Shown here: positions 1-5,867 of the stretch, piece by piece
How the letters are laid out: every line of letters starts with the position of its first letter
Numbering within the stretch: the stretch's first letter is position 1
NCBI GenBank assembly: GCA_035515515.1
Contig: DATJBC010000235.1
Coordinates: forward strand, 1 to 6,119
DNA length: 6,119 bases
Source of the DNA: DATJBC01 sp035515515
GTDB taxonomy: Bacteria; Actinomycetota; Acidimicrobiia; Acidimicrobiales; UBA8190
Direction of reading: 5' to 3'
Translations under genes and position numbers: made by a program
The notes under the pieces: model-generated
The model's input: the letters and a program-made list of their open reading frames with translations, nothing else
What the model was told of the DNA's origin: nothing
Databases searched by the model: none

Positions 1-484
1 CGTAGCCCACGCCGCACACCGTGTCGACGTGCGCCACGAAGGTCCGCGGCGAGTGTGCCGGCACCCAGTAGCTGGTGGCGTGGTTGACGCTGTTGCCCGG
101 CGCGCCCCGCACCCCGATCAACTGCGACTTGGGGCGGGCCCAGTCGCCGATGGCGCTCAGGTTCTGGTTGCCGAAGCGATCGACCTGCGACGCCATCATC
201 ATGATGTGGCGCCGCCCCGACCACACGACGTCGAAGACGCGCCGGTAGGGCATCCACGCCTCGAGCACGAGCTCCCCGGGGGCGGCGGACACCGACGGCG
301 TGTTGGCCATGAGGGCGGCCACGCCGTCGGTGAGCACGAGGTCGGGGGCGAAGGTGAGCCGGGCCAGCCGGGCGCCGATGGCGGGGACGGTGCCGAAGGG
401 GCTCGCCATCACCTCGCCGTCGCCCCGCCACGCCTCGGCGCAGGCCACGGCGCACACCTCGGCCCGGGTGACGCCGTCGCTCAC
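1..484 (-). CDS. ipdB: IpdB, beta subunit of the steroid ring-C-opening CoA-ester hydrolase (3' end outside the window)
   Basis: This is the N-terminal 161 residues of a class I CoA-transferase-fold subunit; family members are about 250 residues, so roughly a third is missing past the left edge. The start is GTG at 484, 13 nt after the ipdA stop, with a G-run about 6 nt upstream. Such tight spacing indicates translational coupling of the two subunits. Near-identical family blocks are visible: TRAEVCAVACAE (6-17), GARLARLTFAPD (37-48), QVDRFGNQN (100-108), GVRGAPGN (124-131) and NHATSYW (134-140), matching Mycobacterium Rv3552 as I remember it. Ordinary CoA transferases carry a catalytic Glu in an S-E-N-G motif; the corresponding place here reads LTDG (51-54), so the transferase Glu is absent. 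The known complex IpdAB is a cytosolic hydrolase that opens the last steroid ring (COCHEA-CoA), with its proposed catalytic Glu in IpdA. The function is assigned by homology and gene order and is highly likely. Confidence 0.95.
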   Translation of the reverse strand, partial: MSDGVTRAEVCAVACAEAWRGDGEVMASPFGTVPAIGARLARLTFAPDLVLTDGVAALMANTPSVSAAPGELVLEAWMPYRRVFDVVWSGRRHIMMMASQVDRFGNQNLSAIGDWARPKSQLIGVRGAPGNSVNHATSYWVPAHSPRTFVAHVDTVCGVGY

Positions 485-497
485 GGCCTGCCCCCGC

Positions 498-1367
498 TCA
501 CGACCCGTCCCCCGTCTCGTCGGCCTCGACCACCGCGGCCCGGTAGCCGGCGTCGTCGACGTGCACGAAGCGCTCCTCGAAGGCCCGCCACGCCTCGGCG
601 TCGGCGGCCGCCTGCGCATAGGCCCGCTGGAACGGCTCGTCACGGTCGTAGTCGGGTGGGCACGACGTGAAGTGCGCGCCCCAGGGGACCTCGGCCACGG
701 CGTCGGTCGACAGCCGGCTGATGACGATGGTCTGGATGGGGCCCTCGTCGAGGAGCCCGCCCGGCTCCACCACCTTCTCGGCGGTGAGGAAGCGGCGGTC
801 GGCGGCCATGAGGAACAGGTCGTCGAAGAACGGGTCGGGCCCGAGCACCTGCCCGTTGCCGTGGGCGTCCGCCCGGTTGGCGTGCACGAAGGCGGCGTCG
901 AGGTGCAGCGCCGGCATGGCCACCAGCTCCTCGCCGTCGTCGTAGGGGGAGCGCACCGTGCGCAGGCCGGGGTTGACCCGCAGCACGTCCGAGCCCAGGC
1001 CCGCCCGGGTCGGCAGGAACGGCACCCGCTGGGCCGCCGCCGCCAGCCCCAGGTAGAACATGCCCTCGTCCACCTCCATGGCCTCCACGCGGCCCTCCTG
1101 GCGGGCCCGGCGGAAGTGGGGGTCGAGGGCGATGGAGTCGAGGGTCACGAACCCGTAGACGACCTTGCGCGCCCGGCCCGCCGCGCACAGCAGGCCCACG
1201 TCGGGCCCGCCGTAGGAGACGACGGTCAGGTCGCGCACCCCGGCGCGCACGATGGCCCGCACGGCGGCCATCGGCTTGCGCCGTGACCCCCAGCCGCCGA
1301 TGCCGACGGTCATGCCGTCGCGCAGCTCGCCCACCATCTCGTCGACGGTCGTGCGCTTGTCGGTCAC
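498..1367 (-). CDS. ipdA: IpdA, alpha subunit of the steroid ring-C-opening CoA-ester hydrolase
   Basis: This is a 289-residue class I CoA-transferase-fold subunit, close to the roughly 290 of Rv3551. The start is GTG at 1367, because the N-terminus (MTDKRT) matches the family start. Diagnostic blocks are GWGSRRKPMA (25-34), SYGGPDVGLLC (51-61), VDEGM (99-103), RVPFLPTRAGLGS (114-126), FFDDLFLMAADRRF and GAHFTSCPPDYDRDEPFQR. Work on IpdAB showed a hydrolase rather than a transferase, using a Glu of the alpha subunit. E101 in VDEGM is my best candidate for that residue, from memory of the alignment. The role is hydrolytic opening of ring C of COCHEA-CoA late in cholesterol catabolism, in complex with IpdB, in the cytosol. 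The gene lies 67 nt after echA20 and 13 nt before ipdB, so it is an operon member. Its GAGGGG ribosome-binding sequence is about 11 nt from the GTG and inside a small inverted repeat. Compared with Rv3551 it has a slightly shorter loop after 'LDS' and a hydrophilic tail. Confidence 0.96.
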   Translation of the reverse strand: MTDKRTTVDEMVGELRDGMTVGIGGWGSRRKPMAAVRAIVRAGVRDLTVVSYGGPDVGLLCAAGRARKVVYGFVTLDSIALDPHFRRARQEGRVEAMEVDEGMFYLGLAAAAQRVPFLPTRAGLGSDVLRVNPGLRTVRSPYDDGEELVAMPALHLDAAFVHANRADAHGNGQVLGPDPFFDDLFLMAADRRFLTAEKVVEPGGLLDEGPIQTIVISRLSTDAVAEVPWGAHFTSCPPDYDRDEPFQRAYAQAAADAEAWRAFEERFVHVDDAGYRAAVVEADETGDGS

Positions 1368-1369
1368 GG

Positions 1370-1385
1370 CGAGGTGCGCCCCTCG
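1370..1385 (-). promoter_or_regulatory. Hairpin enclosing the ipdA Shine-Dalgarno-like sequence
   Basis: On the minus strand the message reads CGAGG, a 6-nt loop, then CCTCG: a perfect 5-bp stem ending 2 nt before the ipdA GTG. The only purine-rich ribosome binding candidate, GAGGGG, is partly within the stem. If it folds, it would hide the site until a ribosome finishing echA20 or another factor opens it. The repeat is seen directly; the regulatory role is inference, and a 5-bp stem can arise by chance in such GC-rich DNA. Confidence 0.3.
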
Positions 1386-1390
1386 GGCGC

Positions 1391-1410
1391 GGCGCCGGTG
1401 GGCTGGCGCC
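1391..1410 (-). repeat. Inverted repeat GGCGCC-N8-GGCGCC between echA20 and ipdA
   Basis: Two GGCGCC hexamers, each self-complementary, flank an 8-nt loop. A partly competing pairing, GGGCGC (1385-1390) with GCGCCC (1406-1411), overlaps it. The repeat lies in the 67-nt gap between echA20 and ipdA and has no T-run, so it does not look like a complete intrinsic terminator. It could be a processing or mRNA stability element, or chance. Confidence 0.25.
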
Positions 1411-1434
1411 CTGTCGGGGGGGTGCGCCCGCCGC

Positions 1435-2193
1435 TCACGTGGAGGTGTCGGCGTCGCGCTTGTCGACGAAGGCTTGACGCTGCTCGTCGGCCACGCCCCG
1501 GACGTGGAGCTCGTAGGTGAATCCCTGCTCGTAGCGGTAGCTGCGCTTCACGTCGACGGGGTCGATGCCGTTGAGGGACTCCTTGGCGCGCCGGATGATC
1601 GACGGGCTCTTCGAGGCGATGCCCGCCGCCACCTCGTAGGCCGCCTCGACGAGCTGGTCGCCGGGGACCACGCGCAGCACCGAGCCGTAGTGGTGGAGCT
1701 CGGCCGCGGTGGCGGGCTGCGCGCTGTAGACCATGGACCGCATGCGGTGCTGCGGCACGAGCCGCGCCAGGTGCGTGGCCGCCCCCAGCGCCCCGCGGTC
1801 GACCTCGGGGAGCCCGAAGGTGGCGTCCTCCGAGGCGACCACGACGTCGGCGTTGCCGGCCAGGCCGATCCCGCCCCCCAGGCAGAAGCCGTGGACGGCC
1901 GCGATCACCGGGACCTCGCAGTCGTAGACCGCCGCGAAGGCGGCCGCGCAGCCCCGGTTCACCCCGACCAGGGCCTCGTCCCCCTGGGCCTGGATCTCCT
2001 TGATGTCCACCCCCGCACAGAAGCCCCGCCCCTCGGCCCGCAGCACGACGACCCGCACCGAGGGGTCGGCGCCCGCCGCCAGCACGGCGTCGGCCAGGGC
2101 GAACCACGACGCCACGTCGAGGGCGTTGACCGGAGGCACGTCGATGACGACCTCGGCCGTCCCCGGCGCACGCTTCTGTCTGTCGATGCCCAT
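1435..2193 (-). CDS. echA20: EchA20-type crotonase, ring-D-opening CoA-ester hydrolase of steroid catabolism
   Basis: This is a 252-residue enoyl-CoA hydratase/isomerase superfamily protein, next to the roughly 247 of Rv3550. I chose ATG 2193 because GGAG lies 4-5 nt upstream in GGCGGAGCTCC and because family similarity begins just after it; the frame stays open upstream, but that part looks non-coding. Core motifs are PPVNA (20-24), the oxyanion-hole block AEGRGFCAGVDIKE (53-66), GFCLGGGIGL (102-111) and SEDATFGLPEVDRGALGAATHL (begins 121). E130 in GLPE corresponds to Glu164 of rat enoyl-CoA hydratase. The partner Glu144 position is G110, so the usual acid/base pair is incomplete, as I recall also for mycobacterial EchA20. 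The known role is hydrolytic cleavage of ring D of HIEC-CoA to give COCHEA-CoA, the IpdAB substrate. It is followed by ipdA and ipdB, the conserved gene order that makes the assignment firm. A generic enoyl-CoA hydratase is the only alternative. Confidence 0.94.
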   Translation of the reverse strand: MGIDRQKRAPGTAEVVIDVPPVNALDVASWFALADAVLAAGADPSVRVVVLRAEGRGFCAGVDIKEIQAQGDEALVGVNRGCAAAFAAVYDCEVPVIAAVHGFCLGGGIGLAGNADVVVASEDATFGLPEVDRGALGAATHLARLVPQHRMRSMVYSAQPATAAELHHYGSVLRVVPGDQLVEAAYEVAAGIASKSPSIIRRAKESLNGIDPVDVKRSYRYEQGFTYELHVRGVADEQRQAFVDKRDADTST

Positions 2194-2290
2194 GGAGCTC
2201 CGCCCGGTTGCGCCGCGCACCGAGGCGCACGGCCCGAATCGCCGGGAGCAGGGTACGTGCTGGCAGGCGGCCGGTGCGAGACGGCGCCGG
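2194..2290 (-). promoter_or_regulatory. Leader region of echA20 with a weak promoter candidate
   Basis: This is the 97-nt gap between the acyltransferase stop and the echA20 start. Reading the minus strand, TACCCT at 2255-2250 fits a TAnnnT -10 box and would give a leader of about 50 nt. The hexamer TCGCAC 18 nt upstream is a poor -35 match. I see no CAAG-NN-CTTG KstR2-like box here. The gap is long enough for echA20-ipdAB to have its own promoter, but the sequence does not prove it. Confidence 0.25.
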
Positions 2291-4459
2291 TCACGAAGCG
2301 CAGGGCAGCTCCGAGTACCACGACGGCGGCGTGAGGGCCAGGTCGCCGGACCACGACCCACGGGGCGAGGCGGCCTGATGCGCCCGGCCCAGCAGCGACA
2401 CCACGGGGAGGATCTTCCTGGCCAGCCACTCCCCCCCCGCCACCGTGAGGTGCACGCCGTCGCTGCAGCGGGCGTCGACGCCGTCGACCGTCGTGGAGAA
2501 GCGCCCGCCGGGAGACAGCCACGCGCCGGCGTCGAGCACGGTCACCTTGCCGTTGCCGAGCGACGACCGGTCGGCGGGCGACGCGCCCTGGGCGGTCCCC
2601 CGCTGCCCCACGGCCGACCGCGCACCCGACCCCGAGGGCGAGGGCGCGGACGCGCCGGCCGTGGCCTCGATGATCTGGTTGTCGATGGTCACCCTGGCGG
2701 GGTCGTCCTCGGGCCAGGGGGCGCCGCTCGGCTGGAGGCCGGTGTCGTAGTAGGGGCTCGTGAGCAGCACGACGTGCGCGCCGCGCGAGCCGAGCACGTC
2801 GACGGCCTGGCGGAAGCGCCCCGCCACGTAGGTGTCGAAGGCCGGGTCGCCCAGATGCGTCCACTGGGCGTCGACCTGTTGGTCGAGCACCTCGCTGCGG
2901 GCCATGTAGATGACGACGTCGGGGTTGAACTCGTCCACCCACGTGCGCCACTGGTCGAGCAGGGCCTGCGGGTCGCCGTCCTTGCAGGGCGCCCCGGGCG
3001 GGTCGGTGAACCACAGCACCTGCACCAGCTGGTCCATGGACACCGAGCAGCCCGGTGACCCTTCGTTGACCGCCACCACCCCGTACCGGGACATCTCGCG
3101 CCCCAGGCCCACGCCGAGCGTGCCCGCCACCGAGTCCCCCACGATGAGCACCTTGACCGGCTGGGGGTAGGTGGTGGCGGTGGCCGACCCCGTGCCCCCC
3201 AGGGCGCCGGCGGGCAGGCGGGCGGCGGCCGCCACGGCGCCCACCTCCACCGTGGCCAGGAAGGTGGTGAGCACGGCCAGGCCGGCGGCGGTCGGCATGG
3301 CCAGCGGGATCCACCACCGCGGCAGCTGACCCCGCCGGATGGGCAGCTCCACCAGGGAGGCCGACAGGGTGGCGACGCCGACGATGGCGGCCAGCCGCAC
3401 GACGAGGAGCGGGAACCCCGACAACCCCGTCCGGGCGCTCGACAGCACGAGCACCATGGGCCAGTACCACAGGTACATGCCGTAGGAGATGCGCCCGACG
3501 TAGCGCAACGGCCCCCACGCCAGCACCGACCCGACCGCGGTGCGCGTCGTGGTGACCGAGGCGATCACGGCGGCCGTGCAGGCGGCGGCGACGAGGAAGC
3601 CGCCCTTGAAGGCCCACGTGGAGTCCGGGGGCACGAGGGTCCACAGCAGCGCGGTGCCGAGGGCGCCGGCCACGCCAGCCACCCGCAACGCCACCTCGCC
3701 CGGGCGCGACCGGACGGGGCCCCACAGGGCCGCTCCGAGGGCGAGCGCCGCGCCCACCAGGATGGCCTGGGCCCGGGTGTCGCTTCCGTAGTAGCTGCGG
3801 GTGGTGTCGGCCGCCGATCGGGTGAGGACGGCCATCCAGGTCGCCGAGGCCAGCGCGCCCGCCACCGCCACGACGAACAGCACCCGCAGCCGCCGCACCC
3901 GGTCCACCGGGGCGCGTGCCGCGCCGCGCCGCCCCAGCCGCGGGCGCCGGGCGCTGAGCACCCCCAGCACCACGAGGGGCCACACCACGTAGAACTGCTC
4001 CTCGATGGCGAGCGACCACGTGTGCATGAGCGGCTGCTGGGCGCCGGTGGCCGCGAAGTAATTGGTGTGCTCGGCGATCAGGTGCCAGTTGGCGGCGTAG
4101 AACACCGTGGCCAGGGTGTCGCCCCGCAGGGTGGGGCCGTCGAAGATCTGGGGCCACAGGGCGGCGCCCACACCCACGGCGGTGAGCATGAGGAACAGCG
4201 CCGGCATGAGCCGCCGCGCCCGGCGCGACCAGAAGCGCCCCAACGAGACCGTGGACGTCCCCCGCCATTCCGCCACCAACAGCGACGTGATGAGGTAGCC
4301 CGACAGCGCGAAGAAGACGTCGACGCTCAGGAAGCCGCCGGGGATGATGCCCACGGTGTGGGTGGTGATGATGGCCAGGACGGCCACGCCACGGATGCCG
4401 TCGAGCCCGGGGACGTGCTCCAACGAGACGGCCGACGCGTCGCGCGTCTTCGCTCGCAC
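2291..4459 (-). CDS. Acyltransferase-3 (OafA-like) integral membrane protein with C-terminal SGNH domain
   Basis: The 722-residue protein would move an acyl group, often acetyl, across the membrane onto a surface glycan or glycolipid; the true substrate is unknown. The N-terminal acyltransferase-3 domain spans about 16-400, with PGLDGIRG (17-24), H34, the SVDVFFALSGYLIT block (45-58), RRARRLMPA (79-87) and HTWSLAIEEQFY (146-157), and about ten hydrophobic segments. A linker (about 405-433) leads to the extracytoplasmic SGNH domain: GDS with S443, and SDGVH with D667 and H670. The Asn of SGNH block III is not evident (RSE at 521-523). Residues about 602-635 are a Ser/Ala/Gly-rich insert. GTG 4459 has GGAGG 5 nt upstream; ATG 4510 (739 residues) is the alternative, and the frame stays open to 4783, but that overlaps the ABM gene. 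It lies in the middle of a steroid locus with no known pathway role. Mycobacterial relatives of this architecture exist (for example Rv1565c). Confidence 0.92.
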   Translation of the reverse strand: MRAKTRDASAVSLEHVPGLDGIRGVAVLAIITTHTVGIIPGGFLSVDVFFALSGYLITSLLVAEWRGTSTVSLGRFWSRRARRLMPALFLMLTAVGVGAALWPQIFDGPTLRGDTLATVFYAANWHLIAEHTNYFAATGAQQPLMHTWSLAIEEQFYVVWPLVVLGVLSARRPRLGRRGAARAPVDRVRRLRVLFVVAVAGALASATWMAVLTRSAADTTRSYYGSDTRAQAILVGAALALGAALWGPVRSRPGEVALRVAGVAGALGTALLWTLVPPDSTWAFKGGFLVAAACTAAVIASVTTTRTAVGSVLAWGPLRYVGRISYGMYLWYWPMVLVLSSARTGLSGFPLLVVRLAAIVGVATLSASLVELPIRRGQLPRWWIPLAMPTAAGLAVLTTFLATVEVGAVAAAARLPAGALGGTGSATATTYPQPVKVLIVGDSVAGTLGVGLGREMSRYGVVAVNEGSPGCSVSMDQLVQVLWFTDPPGAPCKDGDPQALLDQWRTWVDEFNPDVVIYMARSEVLDQQVDAQWTHLGDPAFDTYVAGRFRQAVDVLGSRGAHVVLLTSPYYDTGLQPSGAPWPEDDPARVTIDNQIIEATAGASAPSPSGSGARSAVGQRGTAQGASPADRSSLGNGKVTVLDAGAWLSPGGRFSTTVDGVDARCSDGVHLTVAGGEWLARKILPVVSLLGRAHQAASPRGSWSGDLALTPPSWYSELPCAS

Positions 4460-4463
4460 TCGC

Positions 4464-4468
4464 ACCTC
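4464..4468 (-). promoter_or_regulatory. Strong ribosome binding site deciding the acyltransferase start
   Basis: The minus strand reads GGAGG followed by TGCGA and then GTG at 4459. The 5-nt spacing and full complementarity to the anti-Shine-Dalgarno sequence favour GTG 4459 over ATG 4510, whose upstream sequence offers only a weak GGAA. Confidence 0.55.
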
Positions 4469-4512
4469 CGCCCCCCGAAGGAGCGTCCCCAGACGCCCTG
4501 CCCTCTGCATCG

Positions 4513-4542
4513 AGTCTCGTTCCGCCGCGCGCAGAACGTCAA
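4513..4542 (-). promoter_or_regulatory. Candidate promoter for the acyltransferase gene
   Basis: The minus strand has TTGACG (4542-4537, five of six matches to the consensus -35) and, 18 nt on, GAGACT (4518-4513), a weak -10 that keeps the key A2 and T6. Transcription would begin near 4506, just inside ATG 4510, so the transcript would be translated from GTG 4459 with a leader of about 45 nt. That agrees with the GGAGG site. The -10 is poor, so the call is tentative. Confidence 0.35.
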
Positions 4543-4608
4543 GGAGGGGGCGGCCTCGGAGGCGGCGCCGCAGGCCGACGCCGCCACGCGGCCGGGGCGT
4601 GCTCGAGG

Positions 4609-4632
4609 CCCCCGCCCGCCCGTCAGCGGGGG
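4609..4632 (-). repeat. Inverted repeat over the end of the ABM gene
   Basis: CCCCCGC (4609-4615) pairs perfectly with GCGGGGG (4626-4632) across a 10-nt loop that includes the ABM stop codon (4625-4623). It could weaken readthrough into the acyltransferase gene, but it has no T-run and lies inside homopolymeric G/C sequence, so it may be compositional. Confidence 0.25.
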
Positions 4633-4931
4633 GCAGCCACCTCGACCACGGGCTCGTAGTGCTCGACCACCGGAAACGGGTCGTAGAAATGGTGGAGCAG
4701 GGCCCGCCACCGCTGATAGGCGTCGGAGCCCCGGAAGCCCTCGGTGTGGTCCTCCAGGCGCTCCCAGCCCACGAGCAGGACATAGCGGTCGGCGTCCTCG
4801 ACGCAACGGCGGAGCTCGAGATGGCGAAAGCCCCGTGCGGCCGAGATGAGCGCCTTGGCCTCGTCGAAGGCGGCTTCGAAGGCGCGCGCCTGTCCGGCTC
4901 GGACGTTGAGCACCGCCAGCTCCAGGATCAT
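4623..4931 (-). CDS. Small ABM-fold (antibiotic biosynthesis monooxygenase family) protein
   Basis: This is a 102-residue protein with the ferredoxin-like alpha+beta pattern of the ABM family (PF03992): strand ILELAVLNV (2-10), helix about 14-32, GFRHLELRRCVED (34-46), strand RYVLLVGWERLEDHTEGF (49-66) and helix with AYQRWRALLHHFYDPFP (71-87), then a final strand. H62 in WERLEDHTEGF is the residue most often conserved at this place in the family. Members form dimeric barrels and include cofactor-free quinone-forming oxygenases, haem-degrading enzymes and proteins of unknown role, so no reaction can be assigned. The start is ATG 4931; no Shine-Dalgarno sequence precedes it, and a TAnnnT box 8 nt upstream suggests a leaderless message. 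It diverges from the dehydrogenase gene and is followed at 112-163 nt, depending on the acyltransferase start, by the acyltransferase on the same strand. A role in handling a steroid or quinone intermediate is speculation. Confidence 0.85.
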   Translation of the reverse strand: MILELAVLNVRAGQARAFEAAFDEAKALISAARGFRHLELRRCVEDADRYVLLVGWERLEDHTEGFRGSDAYQRWRALLHHFYDPFPVVEHYEPVVEVAAPR

Positions 4932-4939
4932 GGGCCCGC

Positions 4940-4945
4940 ACGCTA
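4940..4945 (-). promoter_or_regulatory. Candidate -10 box for a leaderless ABM transcript
   Basis: The minus strand reads TAGCGT, then 8 nt, then the ATG at 4931. With no ribosome binding site present, a transcript starting at or next to the ATG, common in actinobacteria, explains the arrangement. No -35 match is visible at the expected distance. Confidence 0.35.
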
Positions 4946-4979
4946 CCGGCGCCCACGTGCCGGGCTGCCCGCTTTACTA

Positions 4980-4998
4980 GGTTGCTGGCCACCCAACC
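4980..4998 (+). promoter_or_regulatory. Inverted repeat GGTTG-N9-CAACC, operator candidate for the dehydrogenase gene
   Basis: Perfect 5-bp arms surround a spacer holding the palindrome TGGCCA (4986-4991), nearly on the same centre. The 19-bp element ends directly before the AGGAG ribosome binding site and overlaps possible -10 sequences, TACTAG (4975-4980) and TAGGTT (4978-4983). Its size and place suit a TetR-type repressor site, and the 80-bp gap is shared with the divergent ABM gene. It does not resemble the mycobacterial KstR2 box. The repeat is seen; the operator role is inference. Confidence 0.4.
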
Positions 4999-5003
4999 AG
5001 GAG
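4999..5003 (+). promoter_or_regulatory. Ribosome binding site AGGAG fixing the dehydrogenase start
   Basis: AGGAG lies 8 nt before GTG 5012. The frame remains open to TTG 4982, but that codon has no ribosome binding site and would place the operator-like repeat inside the coding sequence, so GTG 5012 is preferred. Confidence 0.65.
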
Positions 5004-5011
5004 CGCGCAGC

Positions 5012-5812
<801 letters not shown>

Positions 5813-5817
5813 CACCC

Positions 5818-5855
5818 GCCGGTGCCCAAGTGGAGCACCGGCACGGACCGTGCTC
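5818..5855 (+). repeat. Overlapping inverted repeats between the dehydrogenase and transhydrogenase genes
   Basis: The 55-nt gap holds three nested pairings: GCCGGTGC (5818-5825) with GCACCGGC (5835-5842), loop 9; the near-perfect palindrome GCACGG-A-CCGTGC (5841-5853); and GAGCAC (5833-5838) with GTGCTC (5850-5855). The first would form a stable stem 5 nt after the dehydrogenase stop and could act as a terminator, although no T-run follows. The palindrome sits where a -35 region of the transhydrogenase gene would be and could be an operator. The pairings are seen directly; which of these roles applies is unknown. Confidence 0.4.
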
Positions 5856-5867
5856 TGATAGCCCCCC

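Noticed and set aside
300..1286. Long plus-strand open frames opposite ipdA and ipdB (also 29-670)
   Set aside because: They are antisense to clearly homologous proteins, have biased His/Arg/Gly composition and show no recognisable motifs.
2194..2361. N-terminal extension of EchA20 by 56 residues
   Set aside because: It would overlap the end of the acyltransferase gene and has no similarity to crotonases. ATG 2193 has a good ribosome binding site and the usual family length.
1959..4268. A 769-codon open frame on the minus strand, overlapping the acyltransferase and echA20 genes
   Set aside because: It is out of frame with two well-supported genes. Its translation is Arg/Gly/Ala/Pro-rich with no domain, typical of open shadow frames in very GC-rich DNA.
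4460..4783. Upstream extension of the acyltransferase frame into the ABM gene
   Set aside because: The extension is low-complexity, overlaps a gene with a convincing ABM fold, and lacks a good ribosome binding site, whereas GTG 4459 has one.
4946..4963. CCGGC-N8-GCCGG inverted repeat with an internal CACGTG
   Set aside because: The arms are pure G/C in a G/C-rich background, and the element has no clear position relative to a promoter. It is probably compositional.
4932..5011. A mycobacterial-type KstR2 box (CAAG-NN-CTTG core) in the divergent region
   Set aside because: No such core is present there or in the other gaps. The only notable symmetric element is the GGTTG/CAACC repeat, which is different.
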